NCBI RefSeq assembly: GCF_051020955.1 | Contig: NW_027476250.1 | Location: 124,001 to 188,000 of the forward strand | Length of the DNA stretch: 64,000 nucleotides | DNA from: Megalopta genalis | Lineage: Eukaryota > Arthropoda > Insecta > Hymenoptera > Halictidae | Reading direction: 5' to 3' | Shown: positions 1 through 13,318 of the stretch, one piece after another | How positions within the stretch are numbered: position 1 is the first letter of the stretch | Layout of the letters: every line of letters begins with the position of its first letter | Notes under the pieces: model-generated | Seen by the model: only the letters and a program-made list of their open reading frames with translations | Databases searched by the model: none | Told to the model about the DNA's origin: nothing | Position numbers and translations under genes: made by a program

Positions 1-1409
1 TTGGAAGCTAACTCGTTAGTCTCGTCTGCATTTGAAGCTATATCACTTATATCGCTAGTATCTAAAGCTAAATCATTTGTTTCGCACGGATTTGAAGCTA
101 AACCTTCTACATCGCATTGATTTGCAACTAAATCATGTGTTTCGCATGGATTTGAAGCTAACTCGTTTGTTTCGTCTGCATTTGAAGCTATATCACTTAT
201 ATCCCAAGCGTTGAAAGTAAATTATTTTTTTCGCATGGATTTGAAGCTAAACCTTCTACATCGCACTGCTTTGAAGCTAAATCATGTGATTCGCTTGGAT
301 TTGAAGCTAACACGTTTGTTTTGTCTGTATCTGAAGCTATATCACTTATATCGGTAGTATATGAAGCTAAATCATTAGTGTCTCATGGATTTGAAGCGAA
401 ACCTTCTACATAGCATTGATTTGAAGCTTAATCATGTGTTTTGTATGGATTTGAAGCTAACTCGTTTGTTTCCCCTGAATTTGAAGCTATATCACTTATA
501 TCGCAAGTATCTGATGCTAAATCATTTGTTTCGCTTCGATTTGAAGCTATACCATCTACATTGCATTGATTTGCAGCTAAATCATGAGTTTCGCATGGAT
601 TTGAAGCTAAACCTTCTACATCGCATTGATTTGCATCTAAACCATGTGTTTCGCAAGGATTTGGAGCTAACTCGTTTGTTTCGTCTGCATTTGAAGCTAT
701 ATCTCTTAGATCCCAAGTGTTTGAAGCTAAATCATTTGTTTCGCATGGATTTGAAGCTATGTCACTTATATCGCAAGTATCTGATGCTAAATAAATTGTT
801 TTGCATGTAGTTGATGCTAGACCTTCTACATCGCATTGATTTGACGATAAATCATGTGTTTCGCTTGGATATGAAGCTAACTCGTTTGGTTCGTCGGCAT
901 TTGAAGCTATATCACGTATATCACAAGTATCCGAAGCAAAATCATTTGTGTCACATGGATTTGAAGCTTTCTCGTTTGTTTCGTCTGTATTTGAAGATAT
1001 ATCACTTATAGCGCAAGTATGTGAAGCTAAATCATTGGTTTCCCATGTAGTTGAAGCTAAACCTTCTACATAGCATTCATTTGAAACAAAATCATGTGTT
1101 TCGCTTGGATTTGAAGCTAAAACTTATACATCGCATTGATTTGCAGCTAAATCATGTGTTTTGCATGGATTTGATGCTAACTCGTTCGTTTCGCCTGCAT
1201 TTGAAGCTATATCACTTATATCGCAAGTATCTGAACCTAAATCATTAGTTTCGCATGCATTTGAAGCTAAACATTCTACATCGCATAGATTTGAAGCTAG
1301 CTCGTTTGCTTCGTCTACAGTTGAAGCTATATCACTTATATACCAAGTGTTTGATGCTAAATCATTCGTTTCGCAAGGATTAGTATTTATGCCTTCTACA
1401 TCGCATTGA
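1..1409. repeat. Segment A, copy 1 (cut by left window edge)
   Basis: This stretch recurs almost unchanged four more times. Position 1 aligns with 7624, 11265, 24804 and 26852. The match with 7624 and 11265 ends near 753. The match with 24804 ends near 1187. The match with 26852 runs to 1409. Markers are a one-base-short unit near 208-237 (gcgttgaaagtaaat), the tail ttgttttgtctgta near 320 and the sequence cttagatccc near 706-715. Inside 811-1117 lies a shorter piece that also recurs at 50187, 51058 and 59021. No reading frame is kept across the segment. Confidence 0.9.
450..599. repeat. Type example of the complete 150-bp higher-order unit
   Basis: Five consecutive 30-mers in canonical order without an indel: N1 at 450-479, N2 at 480-509, N3 at 510-539, N4 at 540-569 and N5 at 570-599. 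Private changes are visible, such as cccctgaa in N1, cttcga in N3 and catgagttt in N5. This copy gives the register used for the rest of the annotation. The 30-bp unit has TT, AA and TT dinucleotides at positions 1, 11 and 21 of the N3 consensus, so it carries a 10-bp phased pattern. Confidence 0.9.
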
Positions 1410-1959
1410 TTTGAAGCTAAATCAGGTTTTTCGCTTGGATTTGAAGCTGAGCCGTCCACGTCGCATTGATTTGAAACTAAATCATGTTTTTAGCATGGAT
1501 TTAATGCTAACACGTTTGATTCTCCTGTATTTGAAGCTATATCACTTATATCGCAAGTATCTGTACCTACATCATTTGTTTCGCATGGATTTGAAGCTAA
1601 GCCTTCTATTTCGCATGGATTTAAAGCTAAATGATGTGTATCGCATGGATTTTGAAGCTAACTCGTTTGTTTCGTCTGCATTTGAAGCTATATCACTTAT
1701 ATCCCAAGTGTTTGATGCTAAATCATTTCTTTCGCATGGATTTGTAGCTATACCTTCTACATCGCATTGATTTGAAGCTAAAACATGTGTTTCCGCTTGG
1801 ATTTGAAGCTAAACCTTCAACATCGCATTGATTTGAAGCTAAATAGTGTGTTTTGCATGGATTTTATGCTAACTCGTTTGTTTCCCCTGCATTTGAAGCT
1901 ATATCAGTTATATCGCAAGTATCTGATGCTAAATCATTTGTTTCGCATGAATTTGAAGC
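1410..1959. repeat. Array segment with a 210-bp stretch missing from its sister copy
   Basis: Positions 1410-1619 (seven 30-mers) have no counterpart at 28260, where the sister copy jumps straight from the equivalent of 1409 to the equivalent of 1620. The remainder continues to align with 28261 onward. A 31-bp unit with an extra T (gcatggattttgaagc) lies near 1644-1662, and another 31-bp unit (gtgtttccgcttgg) lies near 1787-1800. No gene is visible. Confidence 0.8.
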
Positions 1960-3685
1960 TAAACCTTCTACATCGCATTGATTTGCAGCTAAATCATGTG
2001 TTTCGCATAGATTTGAAGCTAACTCGTTCGTTTCGCCTGCATTTTATGCTATATCAATTATATCACAAGTGTTTGATGCTAAATCATTTGTTTCGCATGG
2101 ATTTGAAGCTAAACCTTCTACATCGTATCGATTTGAAGAAAAATGATATGTATCGAATGGATTTTGAAGCTACCCCGTTTGATTCGTCTGCATTTGCAGT
2201 TATATCACTTATATCACAAGTGTTTGAAGCTAAATCATTTGTTTCGCATGGATTTGTAGCTAAACCTTCTACATCGCATTGATTTGTAGCTAAATCATGT
2301 GTTTCGTTTGGATTTGAAGCTACACCTTCAACATCGCTTTGATTTGAAGCTAAATCATGTGTTTTGCATGGATTTGATGCTAACTCGTTTGTTTCCCTTG
2401 CATTTGAAGTTATTTCAGTTATATCGCAAGTATCTGATGCTAAATCATGCGTTTCGCTTGGATTTGAAGCTAAACCTTTTACATCGCATTGATTTGCAGC
2501 TAAATCATGTGTTTTGCATGGATTTGATGCTAACTCGTTTGTTTCCCCTGCATTTGATGCTATATCACTTATATCGCAAGTATCTGAAGCTAAATCATTT
2601 GTTTTGCATGGATATGATGCTAAACCTTCTACATCGCATTGATTTGCAGCTAAATCATGTGTTTCGCATAGATTTGAAGCTAACTCGTTCGTTTCGCCTG
2701 CATTTTATGCTATATCAATTATATCACAAGTGTTTGATGCTAAATCATTTGTTTCGCATTGATTTGAAGCTAAACCTTCTACATCGTATCGATTTGAAGA
2801 AAAATGATATGTATCGAATGGATTTTGAAGCTACCCCGTTTGATTCGTCTGCATTTGCAGTTATATCACTTATATCACAAGTGTTTGAAGCTAAATCATT
2901 TGTTTCGCATGGATTTGTAACTAAACCTTCTACATCGCATTGATTTGTAGCTAAATCATGTGTTTCGTTTGGATTTGAAGCTACACCTTCAACATCGCTT
3001 TGATTTGAAGCTAAATCATGTGTTTTGCATGGATTTGATGCTAACTCGTTTGTTTCCCTTGCATTTGAAGTTATTTCAGTTACATCGCAAGTATCTGATG
3101 CTAAATCATGCGTTTCGCTTGGATTTGAAGCTAAACCTTTTACATCGCATTGATTTGCAGCTAAATCATGTGTTTTGCATGGATTTGATGCTAACTCGTT
3201 TGTTTCCCCTGCATTTGATGCTATATCACTTATATCGCAAGTATCTGAAGCTAAATCATTTGTTTTGCATGGATTTGAAGCTAAACCTTCTACATCGCAT
3301 TGATTTGCAGCTAAATCATGTGTTTCGCATAGATTTGAAGCTAACTCGTTCGTTTCGCCTGCATTTTATGCTATATCAATTATATCACAAGTGTTTGATG
3401 CTAAATCATTTGTTTCGCATTGATTTGAAGCTAAACCTTCTACATCGTATCGATTTGAAGAAAAATGATATGTATCGAATGGATTTTGAAGCTACCCCGT
3501 TTGATTCGTCTGCATTTGCAGTTATATCACTTATATCACAAGTGTTTGAAGCTAAATCATTTGTTTGGCATGGATTTGTAGCTAAACCTTCTACATCGCA
3601 TTGATTTGTAGCTAAATCATGTGTTTCGTTTGGATTTGAAGCTACACCTTCAACATCGCTTTGATTTGAAGCTAAATCATGTGTT
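1960..3685. repeat. 661-bp tandem subarray
   Basis: Sequence repeats at a spacing of 661 bp (22 x 30 + 1): the stretch starting at 2299 recurs at 2960 and again, partly, at 3621, and the stretch from about 1980 recurs at 2641 and 3302. The odd extra base comes from the inherited 31-bp unit atggattttgaagctacccc. The copies differ by a few bases, for example gatatgatgc near 2611 against gatttgaagc near 3272. Related subarrays at 8931/9442 and 12572/13083 have a spacing of 511 bp, exactly 150 bp less, and 28940/29601 again has 661. Confidence 0.88.
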
Positions 3686-5610
3686 TTGCTTGGATATGAA
3701 GCTAACTCGTTTGTTTCCCCGTACATTTGTTTCTATATCACTTATATCGGAACAATCTGATGCTATATCATTTGTGTTGCATCGATTTGATGCTAAACCT
3801 TCCACATATCATTGATTTGAAGCGTAATCATGTGTCTTGCATGGATTTGAAGCTAACTCGTTTGTTTCCCCTGCATTTGAAGCTATATCACTTATATCGC
3901 AAGTATCTGATGCTAAAACATTTGCTTCGCATGGATTTGAAGCTAATCATTCTACACCGCATTGCTTTGAAGATTAATCATGTGTTTTGCATGGATTTGA
4001 AGCTACCTCGCTTGTTTCCCCTGCATTTGAAGCTGTATCACTTATATCGCAAGTATCTGAAGCTAAATCATTTGTGTCTCATGGATTTGAAGCTAAACCT
4101 TCTACATAGCATTGATTTGCAGCTAAATCTGCATTTGAAGCTATATCACATATATCCCAAGTGTTTGAAGCTCAATCATTTGCTTCGCATGGATTTGAAG
4201 CTAATCCTTCTACATCGCATTGATTTGAAGCTAACTCGTTAGTTTCGTTTGCATTTGAAGCTATATCACTTATATCGCAAGTATCTGAATCAAAATCATT
4301 TGTGTCTCATGGATTTGAAACAAAACCTTCTACATAGCATTCATTTGAAGCTAAATCATGTGTTTCGCTTGGATTTGAAGCTAAAACTTATACATCGCAT
4401 TGATTTGAAGCTAAATCATGTGTTTCGCATGGATTTGAAGCTAACTCGTTAGTCTCGTCTGCATTTGAAGCTATATCACTTATATCGCTAGTATCTAAAG
4501 CTAAATCATTTGTTTCGCATGGATTTGAAGCTAATCCTTCTACATCGCATTGATTTGCATCTAAATCATGTGTTTCGCATGGATTTGAAGCTAAACCTTC
4601 TACATCGCATTGATTTGAAGCTAAATCATGTGATTCGTTTGGATTTGAAGCTAATTCGGTTGTTTCGCTTGGATTTGAAGCTATATCACTTATATCCCAA
4701 GCGTTTGAAAGTAAATCATTTGTTTCGCATGGATTTGAAGCTAAACCTTCATAAATCGCATTGCTTTGAGGCTAAATCATGTGATTCGCTTGGATTTGAA
4801 GCTAACTCGTTTGTTTCGTCTGCATTTGAAGCTGTATCAATTATATCGCAAGTATCTAAATCTATATCATTTGTTTCGCATGGATTTGAAGCTAATCCTT
4901 CTACATCGCATTGATTTGCAGATAAATCATGTGTTTCGCATGGATTTGAAGCTAAACCTTCTACATCGCATTGATTTGAAGCTAAATCATGTGATTCGTT
5001 TGGATTTGAAGCTAATTCGTTTGTTTTGCTTGCATTTGAAGCTTTATCACATATATCCCACGTGTTTGAAGCTCAAACATTTGCTTCGCTTGGATTTGAA
5101 GCTAATCCTTCTACATCGCATTGATTTGAAGCTAAATCATGTGATTCGCTTGGATTTGAAGCTAACTCGTTTGTTTCGCCTGCATTTGAAGCTATATCAC
5201 ATATATCCCACGTGTTTGAATCTCATTCATTTGCTTCGCTTGGATTTGAAGCTAATCCTTCTACATCGCAGTGATTTGAAGCTTAATAATGTGTTTTGCT
5301 TGGAATTAAAGCTAACTCGTTTGTTTCGTCTGCATTTGAAGCATGTATCACTTATATCGCAAGTATCTAAAGCTAAATCATTTGTTTCGCATGGATTTGA
5401 AGCTAAACCTTCTACATAGCATTGATTTGCATCTAAATCATGTGTTTCGCATGGATTTGAAGCTAACTCGTTAGTTTCGTCCGCATTTAAAGCTATATCA
5501 CTTATATCGCTAGTATCTGAAGCTAAATCATTTTTTTTGCATGGATTTGAAGCTAAACTTTCTACATCGCATTGATTTGAAGCTAAATAATGTGATTCGC
5601 TTGGATTGGA
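3686..5610. repeat. Mosaic array segment, partly shared with 22.0-23.0 kb
   Basis: Ordinary 30-mers with frequent unit loss. Part of it, about 4262-5070, aligns with 22042-22970; the offset changes from 17,780 to 17,900 near 4670, a 120-bp (four-unit) difference. Near 4127-4144 two units are fused by a 42-bp loss (gcagctaaatctgcatttga). A one-base insertion is seen near 4750 (ccttcataaatcgc). No promoter, gene or RNA is visible. Confidence 0.8.
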
Positions 5611-6801
5611 AGCTAACTCGTTAGTTTCGTTTGCATTTGAAGTTATATCACTTATACCGCAAGTATCTTAAGCTAAATCATTTGTGTCGCATGGATTTGA
5701 AGCTAAACTTTCTACATCGAATCTAAATCATGTGATTTGCTTGGATTGGAAGCTAACACATTTGATTCGTCTGCATTTGAAGCTATATCACATATATCCC
5801 AAGTGTTTGAATCTCAATCATTTGCTTCGCATGGATTTGAAGCTAATCCTTCTACATCGCATTGATTTGAAGCTAACTCGTTAGTTTCGTTTGCATTTGA
5901 AGCTATATCACTTATATCGCAAGTATCTTAAGCTAAATCATTTGTGTCGCATGGATTTGAAGCTAAACTTTCTACATCGAATCTAAATCATGTGATTTGC
6001 TTGGATTGGAAGCTAACTCATTTGATCCGTCTGCATTTGAAGCTGTATCACTTATATCGTAAGTATCTGAATCAAAATTATTTGTGTCTCATGGATTTGA
6101 AACAAAACCTTCTACATAGCATTCATTTGAAGCTAAATCATGTGTTTCGCTTGGATTTGAAGCGAAAACTTATACATCGCATTGATTTGAAGCTAAATCA
6201 TGTGTTTCGCATGGATTTGAAGCTAAACCATCTACATCGCATTGATTTGAAGCTAAATCATGTGATTCGTTTGGATTTGAAGCTAATTCGTTTGTTTCGC
6301 TTGCATTTGAAACTATATCACATATATCCCACGTGTTTGATGCTCAAACATTTGCTTCGCATGGATTTGAAGCTAATCCTTCTACATCGCATTGATTTGA
6401 AGCTAACTCGTTAGTTTCGTTTGCATTTGAAGCTATATCACTTATATCGCAAGTATCTTAAGCTAAATCATTTGTGTCGCATGGATTTGAAGCTAAACTT
6501 TCTACATCGAATCTAAATCATGTGATTTGCTTGGATTGGAAGCTAACTCATTTGATCCGTCTGCATGTGAAGCTGTATCACTTATATCGTAAGTATCTGA
6601 ATCAAAATCATTTGTGTCTCATGGATTTGAAACAAAACCTTCTACATAGCATTCATTTGAAGCTAAATCATGTGTTTCGCTTGGATTTGAAGCTAAAACT
6701 TATACATCGCATTGATTTGAAGCTAAATCATGTGTTTCGCATGGATTTGAAGCTAACTCGTTAGTCTCGTCTCCATTTGAAGCTATATCACTTATATCGC
6801 T
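5611..6801. repeat. Repeats carrying a 10-bp deletion marker (260- and 530-bp spacing)
   Basis: The junction tctacatcgaatctaaatc, in which ten bases (cattgatttg) are missing between an N4 and an N5 unit, occurs near 5712, 5972 and 6502. The surrounding sequence repeats at 260 bp (9 x 30 minus 10; 5611 aligns with 5871) and then at 530 bp (18 x 30 minus 10; 5871 aligns with 6401). The deletion switches every reading frame, so no continuous protein can cross it. The same marker is carried on to 7230, 10871, 21970, 24410 and 26458 inside duplicated blocks. Confidence 0.85.
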
Positions 6802-9800
6802 AGTATCTAAAGCTAAATCATTTGTTTCGCATGGATTTGAAGCTAAACCTTCTACATAGCATTGATTTAATTCTAAATCATGGGTTTCGCTTGGATTGGA
6901 AGCTAACTCGTTTATTTCGTCTGCATTTGAAGCTGTGTCAATTATATCGCAAGTATCTGAAGCTATATCATTTGTGTCTCATGGATTTGAAGCTAAACCT
7001 TCTACATAGCATTGATTTGCAGCTAAATCTGCATTTGAAGCTATATCACATATATCCCAAGTGTTTGAAGCTCAATCATTTGCTCCGCATGGATTTGAAG
7101 CTAATCCTTCTACATCGCATTGATTTGAAGCTAACTCGTTAGTTTCGTCTGCATTTGAAGCTACATCACTTATATCGCAAGTATCTTAAGCTAAACCATT
7201 TGTGTCGCATGGATTTGAAGCTAAACTTTCTACATCGAATCTAAATCATGTGATTTGCTTGGATTGGAAGCTAACTCATTTGATCCGTCTGCATTTCAAG
7301 CTGTATCACTTATATCGTAAGTATCTGAATCAAAATCATTTGTGTCTCATGGATTTGAAACAAAACCTTCTACATAGCATTCATTTGAAGCTAAATCATT
7401 TGTTTCGCTTGGATTTGAAGCTAAAACTTATACATCGCATTGATTTGAAGCTAAATCATGTGTTTCGCATGGATTTGAAGCTAACTCGTTAGTCTCGTCT
7501 GCATTTGAAGCTATATCACTTTTATCGCTAGTATCTAAAGCTAAATCATTTGTTTCGCATGGATTTGAAGCTAAACTTTCTACATCGCATTGATTTGAAG
7601 CTAAATCATGTGATTCGCTTGGATTGGAAGCTAACTCGTTAGTCTCGTCTGCATTTGAAGCTATATCACTTATATCGCTAGTATCTAAAGCTAAATCATT
7701 TGTTTCGCACGGATTTGAAGCTAAACCTTCTACATCGCATTGATTTGCAACTAAATCATGTGTTTCGCATGGATTTGAAGCTAACTCGTTAGTTTCGTCT
7801 GCATTTGAAGCTATATCACTTATATCCCAAGCGTTGAAAGTAAATTATTTTTTTCGCATGGATTTGAAGCTAAACCTTCTACATCGCACTGCTTTGAAGC
7901 TAAATCATGTGATTCGCTTGGATTTGAAGCTAACTCGTTTGTTTTGTCTGTATCTGAAGCTATATCACTTATATCGGTAGTATATGAAGCTAAATCATTA
8001 GTGTCTCATGGATTTGAAGCGAAACCTTCTACATAGCATTGATTTGAAGCTTAATCATGTGTTTTGTATGGATTTGAAGCTAACTCGTTTTTTTCCCCTG
8101 AATTTGAAGCTATATCACTTATATCGCAAGTATCTGATGCTAAATCATTTGTTTCGCTTCGATTTGAAGCTATACCATCTACATTGCATTGATTTGCAGC
8201 TAAATCATGAGTTTCGCATGGATTTGAAGCTAAACCTTCTACATCGCATTGATTTGCATCTAAACCATGTGTTTCGCAAGGATTTGGAGCTAACTCGTTT
8301 GTTTCGTCTGCATTTGAAGCTATATCTCTTAGATCCCAAGTGTTTGAAGCTAAATCATTTGTTTCGCATGGATTTGTAGCTATACCTTCTACATCGCATT
8401 GATTTGAAGCTAAAACATGTGTTTCCGCTTGGATTTGAAGCTAAACCTTCAACATCGCATTGATTTGAAGCTAAATAGTGTGTTTTGCATGGATTTTATG
8501 CTAACTCGTTTGTTTCCCCTGCATTTGAAGCTATATCAGTTATATCGCAAGTATCTGATGCTAAATCATTTGTTTCGCATGAATTTGAAGCTAAACCTTC
8601 TACATCGCATTGATTTGCAGCTAAATCATGTGTTTCGCATAGATTTGAAGCTAACTCGTTCGTTTCGCCTGCATTTTATGCTATATCAATTATATCACAA
8701 GTGTTTGATGCTAAATCATTTGTTTCGCATGGATTTGAAGCTAAACCTTCTACATCGTATCGATTTGAAGAAAAATGATATGTATCGAATGGATTTTGAA
8801 GCTACCCCGTTTGATTCGTCTGCATTTGCAGTTATATCACTTATATCACAAGTGTTTGAAGCTAAATCATTTGTTTCGCATGGATTTGTAGCTAAACCTT
8901 CTACATCGCATTGATTTGTAGCTAAATCATGTGTTTCGTTTGGATTTGAAGCTACACCTTCAACATCGCTTTGATTTGAAGCTAAATCATGTGTTTTGCA
9001 TGGATTTGATGCTAACTCGTTTGTTTCCCTTGCATTTGAAGTTATTTCAGTTATATCGCAAGTATCTGATGCTAAATCATGCGTTTCGCTTGGATTTGAA
9101 GCTAAACCTTTTACATCGCATTGATTTGCAGCTAAATCATGTGTTTTGCATGGATTTGATGCTAACTCGTTTGTTTCCCCTGCATTTGATGCTATATCAC
9201 TTATATCGCAAGTATCTGAAGCTAAATCATTTGTTTCGCATTGATTTGAAGCTAAACCTTCTACATCGTATCGATTTGAAGAAAAATGATATGTATCGAA
9301 TGGATTTTGAAGCTACCCCGTTTGATTCGTCTGCATTTGCAGTTATATCAATTATATCACAAGTGTTTGAAGCTAAATCATTTGTTTGGCATGGATTTGT
9401 AGCTAAACCTTCTACATCGCATTGATTTGTAGCTAAATCATGTGTTTCGTTTGGATTTGAAGCTACACCTTCAACATCGCTTTGATTTGAAGCTAAATCA
9501 TGTGTTTTGCATGGATTTGATGCTAACTCGTTTGTTTCCCTTGCATTTGAAGTTATTTCAGTTATATCGCAAGTATCTGATGCTAAATCATGCGTTTCGC
9601 TTGGATTTGAAGCTAAACCTTTTACATCGCATTGATTTGCAGCTAAATCATGTGTTTTGCATGGATTTGAAGCTAACTCGTTTGTTTCGTCTGCATTTGA
9701 AGCTATATCACATATATCCCAAGTGTTTGAAGCTCAATCATTTGGTTCGCTTGGATTTGAAGCTAATCCTTCTACATCGCATTGATTTGAAGCTTAATAA

Positions 9801-10442
9801 TGTGTTTTGCTTGGAATTAAAGCTAACTCGTTTGTTTCGTCTGCATTTGAAGCTATATCACTTAAATCCCACGTGTTTGAAGCTCAATCATTTGTTTCCC
9901 ATGGATTTGAAGCTAAACCTTCTACATCTTATTGATTTGAAGCTAAATCATGTGATTCGTTTGGATTTGAAGCTAATCCTTCTACATCGCATTGATTTGC
10001 AGCTAAATCATGTGTTTCGCATGGATTTGAAGCTAACTCGTTTGCTTCGTCTGCATTTGAAGCTGTATCACTTATATCGCAAGTATCTGAAGATAAATCA
10101 TTTGTGTCTCATGGATTTGAAGCTAAACCTTATACATCGCATTGATTTGAAGCTAAATCATGTGATTCGCTTGGATTTGAAGCTAATCCTTCTACATCGC
10201 ATTGACTTGATGCTAAATCATGTGATTCGCTTGGATTGGATGCTAACTTGTTTATTTCGTCTGCAGTTGTGGCTGTATCACTTATATCGCAAGTATCTAA
10301 AGCTAAATCATTTGTGTCGCCTGGATTTGAAGTTAAACCTTCTACATAGCATTGATTTGAAGCTTTATAATTTGTTTTGCTTGGAATTAAAGCTAACTCG
10401 TTTGTTTCCCCTGCATTTGATGCATATATCACTTATATCGCA
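6802..10442. repeat. 3,641-bp repeat block, copy 1
   Basis: About 2.88 kb, from 6802 to 9677, recurs at 10443 to 13318 at a constant offset of 3,641 bp, and no difference was noticed in the stretches compared. The rest of this copy (9678-10442) is not repeated after 13318 but is found again at 23217-23981. The block contains one copy of segment A (7624-8376) and the 511-bp subarray at 8931/9442. The longest plus-strand open frame of the window (9442-10500) lies across its end and is treated as a by-product of the repeat. Confidence 0.9.
7624..8376. repeat. Segment A, copy 2
   Basis: Aligns with position 1-753 at an offset of 7,623. Differences noticed: gttagtttcg near 7788 for gtttgtttcg in copy 1, and gctaactcg near 7931 for gctaacacg. 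After 8376 the copy joins a different continuation (gatttgtagctataccttc), which in the first copy lies about 1 kb further on, so a block of units was lost or gained here. Confidence 0.85.
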
Positions 10443-13318
10443 AGTATCTAAAGCTAAATCATTTGTTTCGCATGGATTTGAAGCTAAACCTTCTACATAG
10501 CATTGATTTAATTCTAAATCATGGGTTTCGCTTGGATTGGAAGCTAACTCGTTTATTTCGTCTGCATTTGAAGCTGTGTCAATTATATCGCAAGTATCTG
10601 AAGCTATATCATTTGTGTCTCATGGATTTGAAGCTAAACCTTCTACATAGCATTGATTTGCAGCTAAATCTGCATTTGAAGCTATATCACATATATCCCA
10701 AGTGTTTGAAGCTCAATCATTTGCTCCGCATGGATTTGAAGCTAATCCTTCTACATCGCATTGATTTGAAGCTAACTCGTTAGTTTCGTCTGCATTTGAA
10801 GCTACATCACTTATATCGCAAGTATCTTAAGCTAAACCATTTGTGTCGCATGGATTTGAAGCTAAACTTTCTACATCGAATCTAAATCATGTGATTTGCT
10901 TGGATTGGAAGCTAACTCATTTGATCCGTCTGCATTTCAAGCTGTATCACTTATATCGTAAGTATCTGAATCAAAATCATTTGTGTCTCATGGATTTGAA
11001 ACAAAACCTTCTACATAGCATTCATTTGAAGCTAAATCATTTGTTTCGCTTGGATTTGAAGCTAAAACTTATACATCGCATTGATTTGAAGCTAAATCAT
11101 GTGTTTCGCATGGATTTGAAGCTAACTCGTTAGTCTCGTCTGCATTTGAAGCTATATCACTTTTATCGCTAGTATCTAAAGCTAAATCATTTGTTTCGCA
11201 TGGATTTGAAGCTAAACTTTCTACATCGCATTGATTTGAAGCTAAATCATGTGATTCGCTTGGATTGGAAGCTAACTCGTTAGTCTCGTCTGCATTTGAA
11301 GCTATATCACTTATATCGCTAGTATCTAAAGCTAAATCATTTGTTTCGCACGGATTTGAAGCTAAACCTTCTACATCGCATTGATTTGCAACTAAATCAT
11401 GTGTTTCGCATGGATTTGAAGCTAACTCGTTAGTTTCGTCTGCATTTGAAGCTATATCACTTATATCCCAAGCGTTGAAAGTAAATTATTTTTTTCGCAT
11501 GGATTTGAAGCTAAACCTTCTACATCGCACTGCTTTGAAGCTAAATCATGTGATTCGCTTGGATTTGAAGCTAACTCGTTTGTTTTGTCTGTATCTGAAG
11601 CTATATCACTTATATCGGTAGTATATGAAGCTAAATCATTAGTGTCTCATGGATTTGAAGCGAAACCTTCTACATAGCATTGATTTGAAGCTTAATCATG
11701 TGTTTTGTATGGATTTGAAGCTAACTCGTTTTTTTCCCCTGAATTTGAAGCTATATCACTTATATCGCAAGTATCTGATGCTAAATCATTTGTTTCGCTT
11801 CGATTTGAAGCTATACCATCTACATTGCATTGATTTGCAGCTAAATCATGAGTTTCGCATGGATTTGAAGCTAAACCTTCTACATCGCATTGATTTGCAT
11901 CTAAACCATGTGTTTCGCAAGGATTTGGAGCTAACTCGTTTGTTTCGTCTGCATTTGAAGCTATATCTCTTAGATCCCAAGTGTTTGAAGCTAAATCATT
12001 TGTTTCGCATGGATTTGTAGCTATACCTTCTACATCGCATTGATTTGAAGCTAAAACATGTGTTTCCGCTTGGATTTGAAGCTAAACCTTCAACATCGCA
12101 TTGATTTGAAGCTAAATAGTGTGTTTTGCATGGATTTTATGCTAACTCGTTTGTTTCCCCTGCATTTGAAGCTATATCAGTTATATCGCAAGTATCTGAT
12201 GCTAAATCATTTGTTTCGCATGAATTTGAAGCTAAACCTTCTACATCGCATTGATTTGCAGCTAAATCATGTGTTTCGCATAGATTTGAAGCTAACTCGT
12301 TCGTTTCGCCTGCATTTTATGCTATATCAATTATATCACAAGTGTTTGATGCTAAATCATTTGTTTCGCATGGATTTGAAGCTAAACCTTCTACATCGTA
12401 TCGATTTGAAGAAAAATGATATGTATCGAATGGATTTTGAAGCTACCCCGTTTGATTCGTCTGCATTTGCAGTTATATCACTTATATCACAAGTGTTTGA
12501 AGCTAAATCATTTGTTTCGCATGGATTTGTAGCTAAACCTTCTACATCGCATTGATTTGTAGCTAAATCATGTGTTTCGTTTGGATTTGAAGCTACACCT
12601 TCAACATCGCTTTGATTTGAAGCTAAATCATGTGTTTTGCATGGATTTGATGCTAACTCGTTTGTTTCCCTTGCATTTGAAGTTATTTCAGTTATATCGC
12701 AAGTATCTGATGCTAAATCATGCGTTTCGCTTGGATTTGAAGCTAAACCTTTTACATCGCATTGATTTGCAGCTAAATCATGTGTTTTGCATGGATTTGA
12801 TGCTAACTCGTTTGTTTCCCCTGCATTTGATGCTATATCACTTATATCGCAAGTATCTGAAGCTAAATCATTTGTTTCGCATTGATTTGAAGCTAAACCT
12901 TCTACATCGTATCGATTTGAAGAAAAATGATATGTATCGAATGGATTTTGAAGCTACCCCGTTTGATTCGTCTGCATTTGCAGTTATATCAATTATATCA
13001 CAAGTGTTTGAAGCTAAATCATTTGTTTGGCATGGATTTGTAGCTAAACCTTCTACATCGCATTGATTTGTAGCTAAATCATGTGTTTCGTTTGGATTTG
13101 AAGCTACACCTTCAACATCGCTTTGATTTGAAGCTAAATCATGTGTTTTGCATGGATTTGATGCTAACTCGTTTGTTTCCCTTGCATTTGAAGTTATTTC
13201 AGTTATATCGCAAGTATCTGATGCTAAATCATGCGTTTCGCTTGGATTTGAAGCTAAACCTTTTACATCGCATTGATTTGCAGCTAAATCATGTGTTTTG
13301 CATGGATTTGAAGCTAAC
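10443..13318. repeat. 3,641-bp repeat block, copy 2 (incomplete)
   Basis: Near-identical to 6802-9677. It contains segment A copy 3 (11265-12017) and the 511-bp subarray (12572/13083). Its left part, 10443-12017, is also present at 23982-25556 (offset 13,539), with single-base differences at, for example, 11426 (a/t) and 11579 (t/c). Its right part, from about 11990 on, belongs to the large duplication shared with 28.4-38.2 kb, so two duplication histories overlap here. Confidence 0.9.

Noticed and set aside
2299..2943. Plus-strand frames mixing LKLNHLF decads with FEAKSFVSHG decads
   Set aside because: The mixture is caused by the 31-bp unit gcatggattttgaagc, which shifts from one open plus frame into another. 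No selection for a product is shown.
9442..10500. Plus-strand open frame of 352 codons, the longest in the window, and similar frames at 51298-52293, 59261-60256 and 23200-24039
   Set aside because: They read only the repeat (MDLKLNHLFR-like decads) in a frame that the consensus leaves open. They have no domains, signal peptide, distinct composition or conserved ends, and neighbouring one-base indels destroy the frame.
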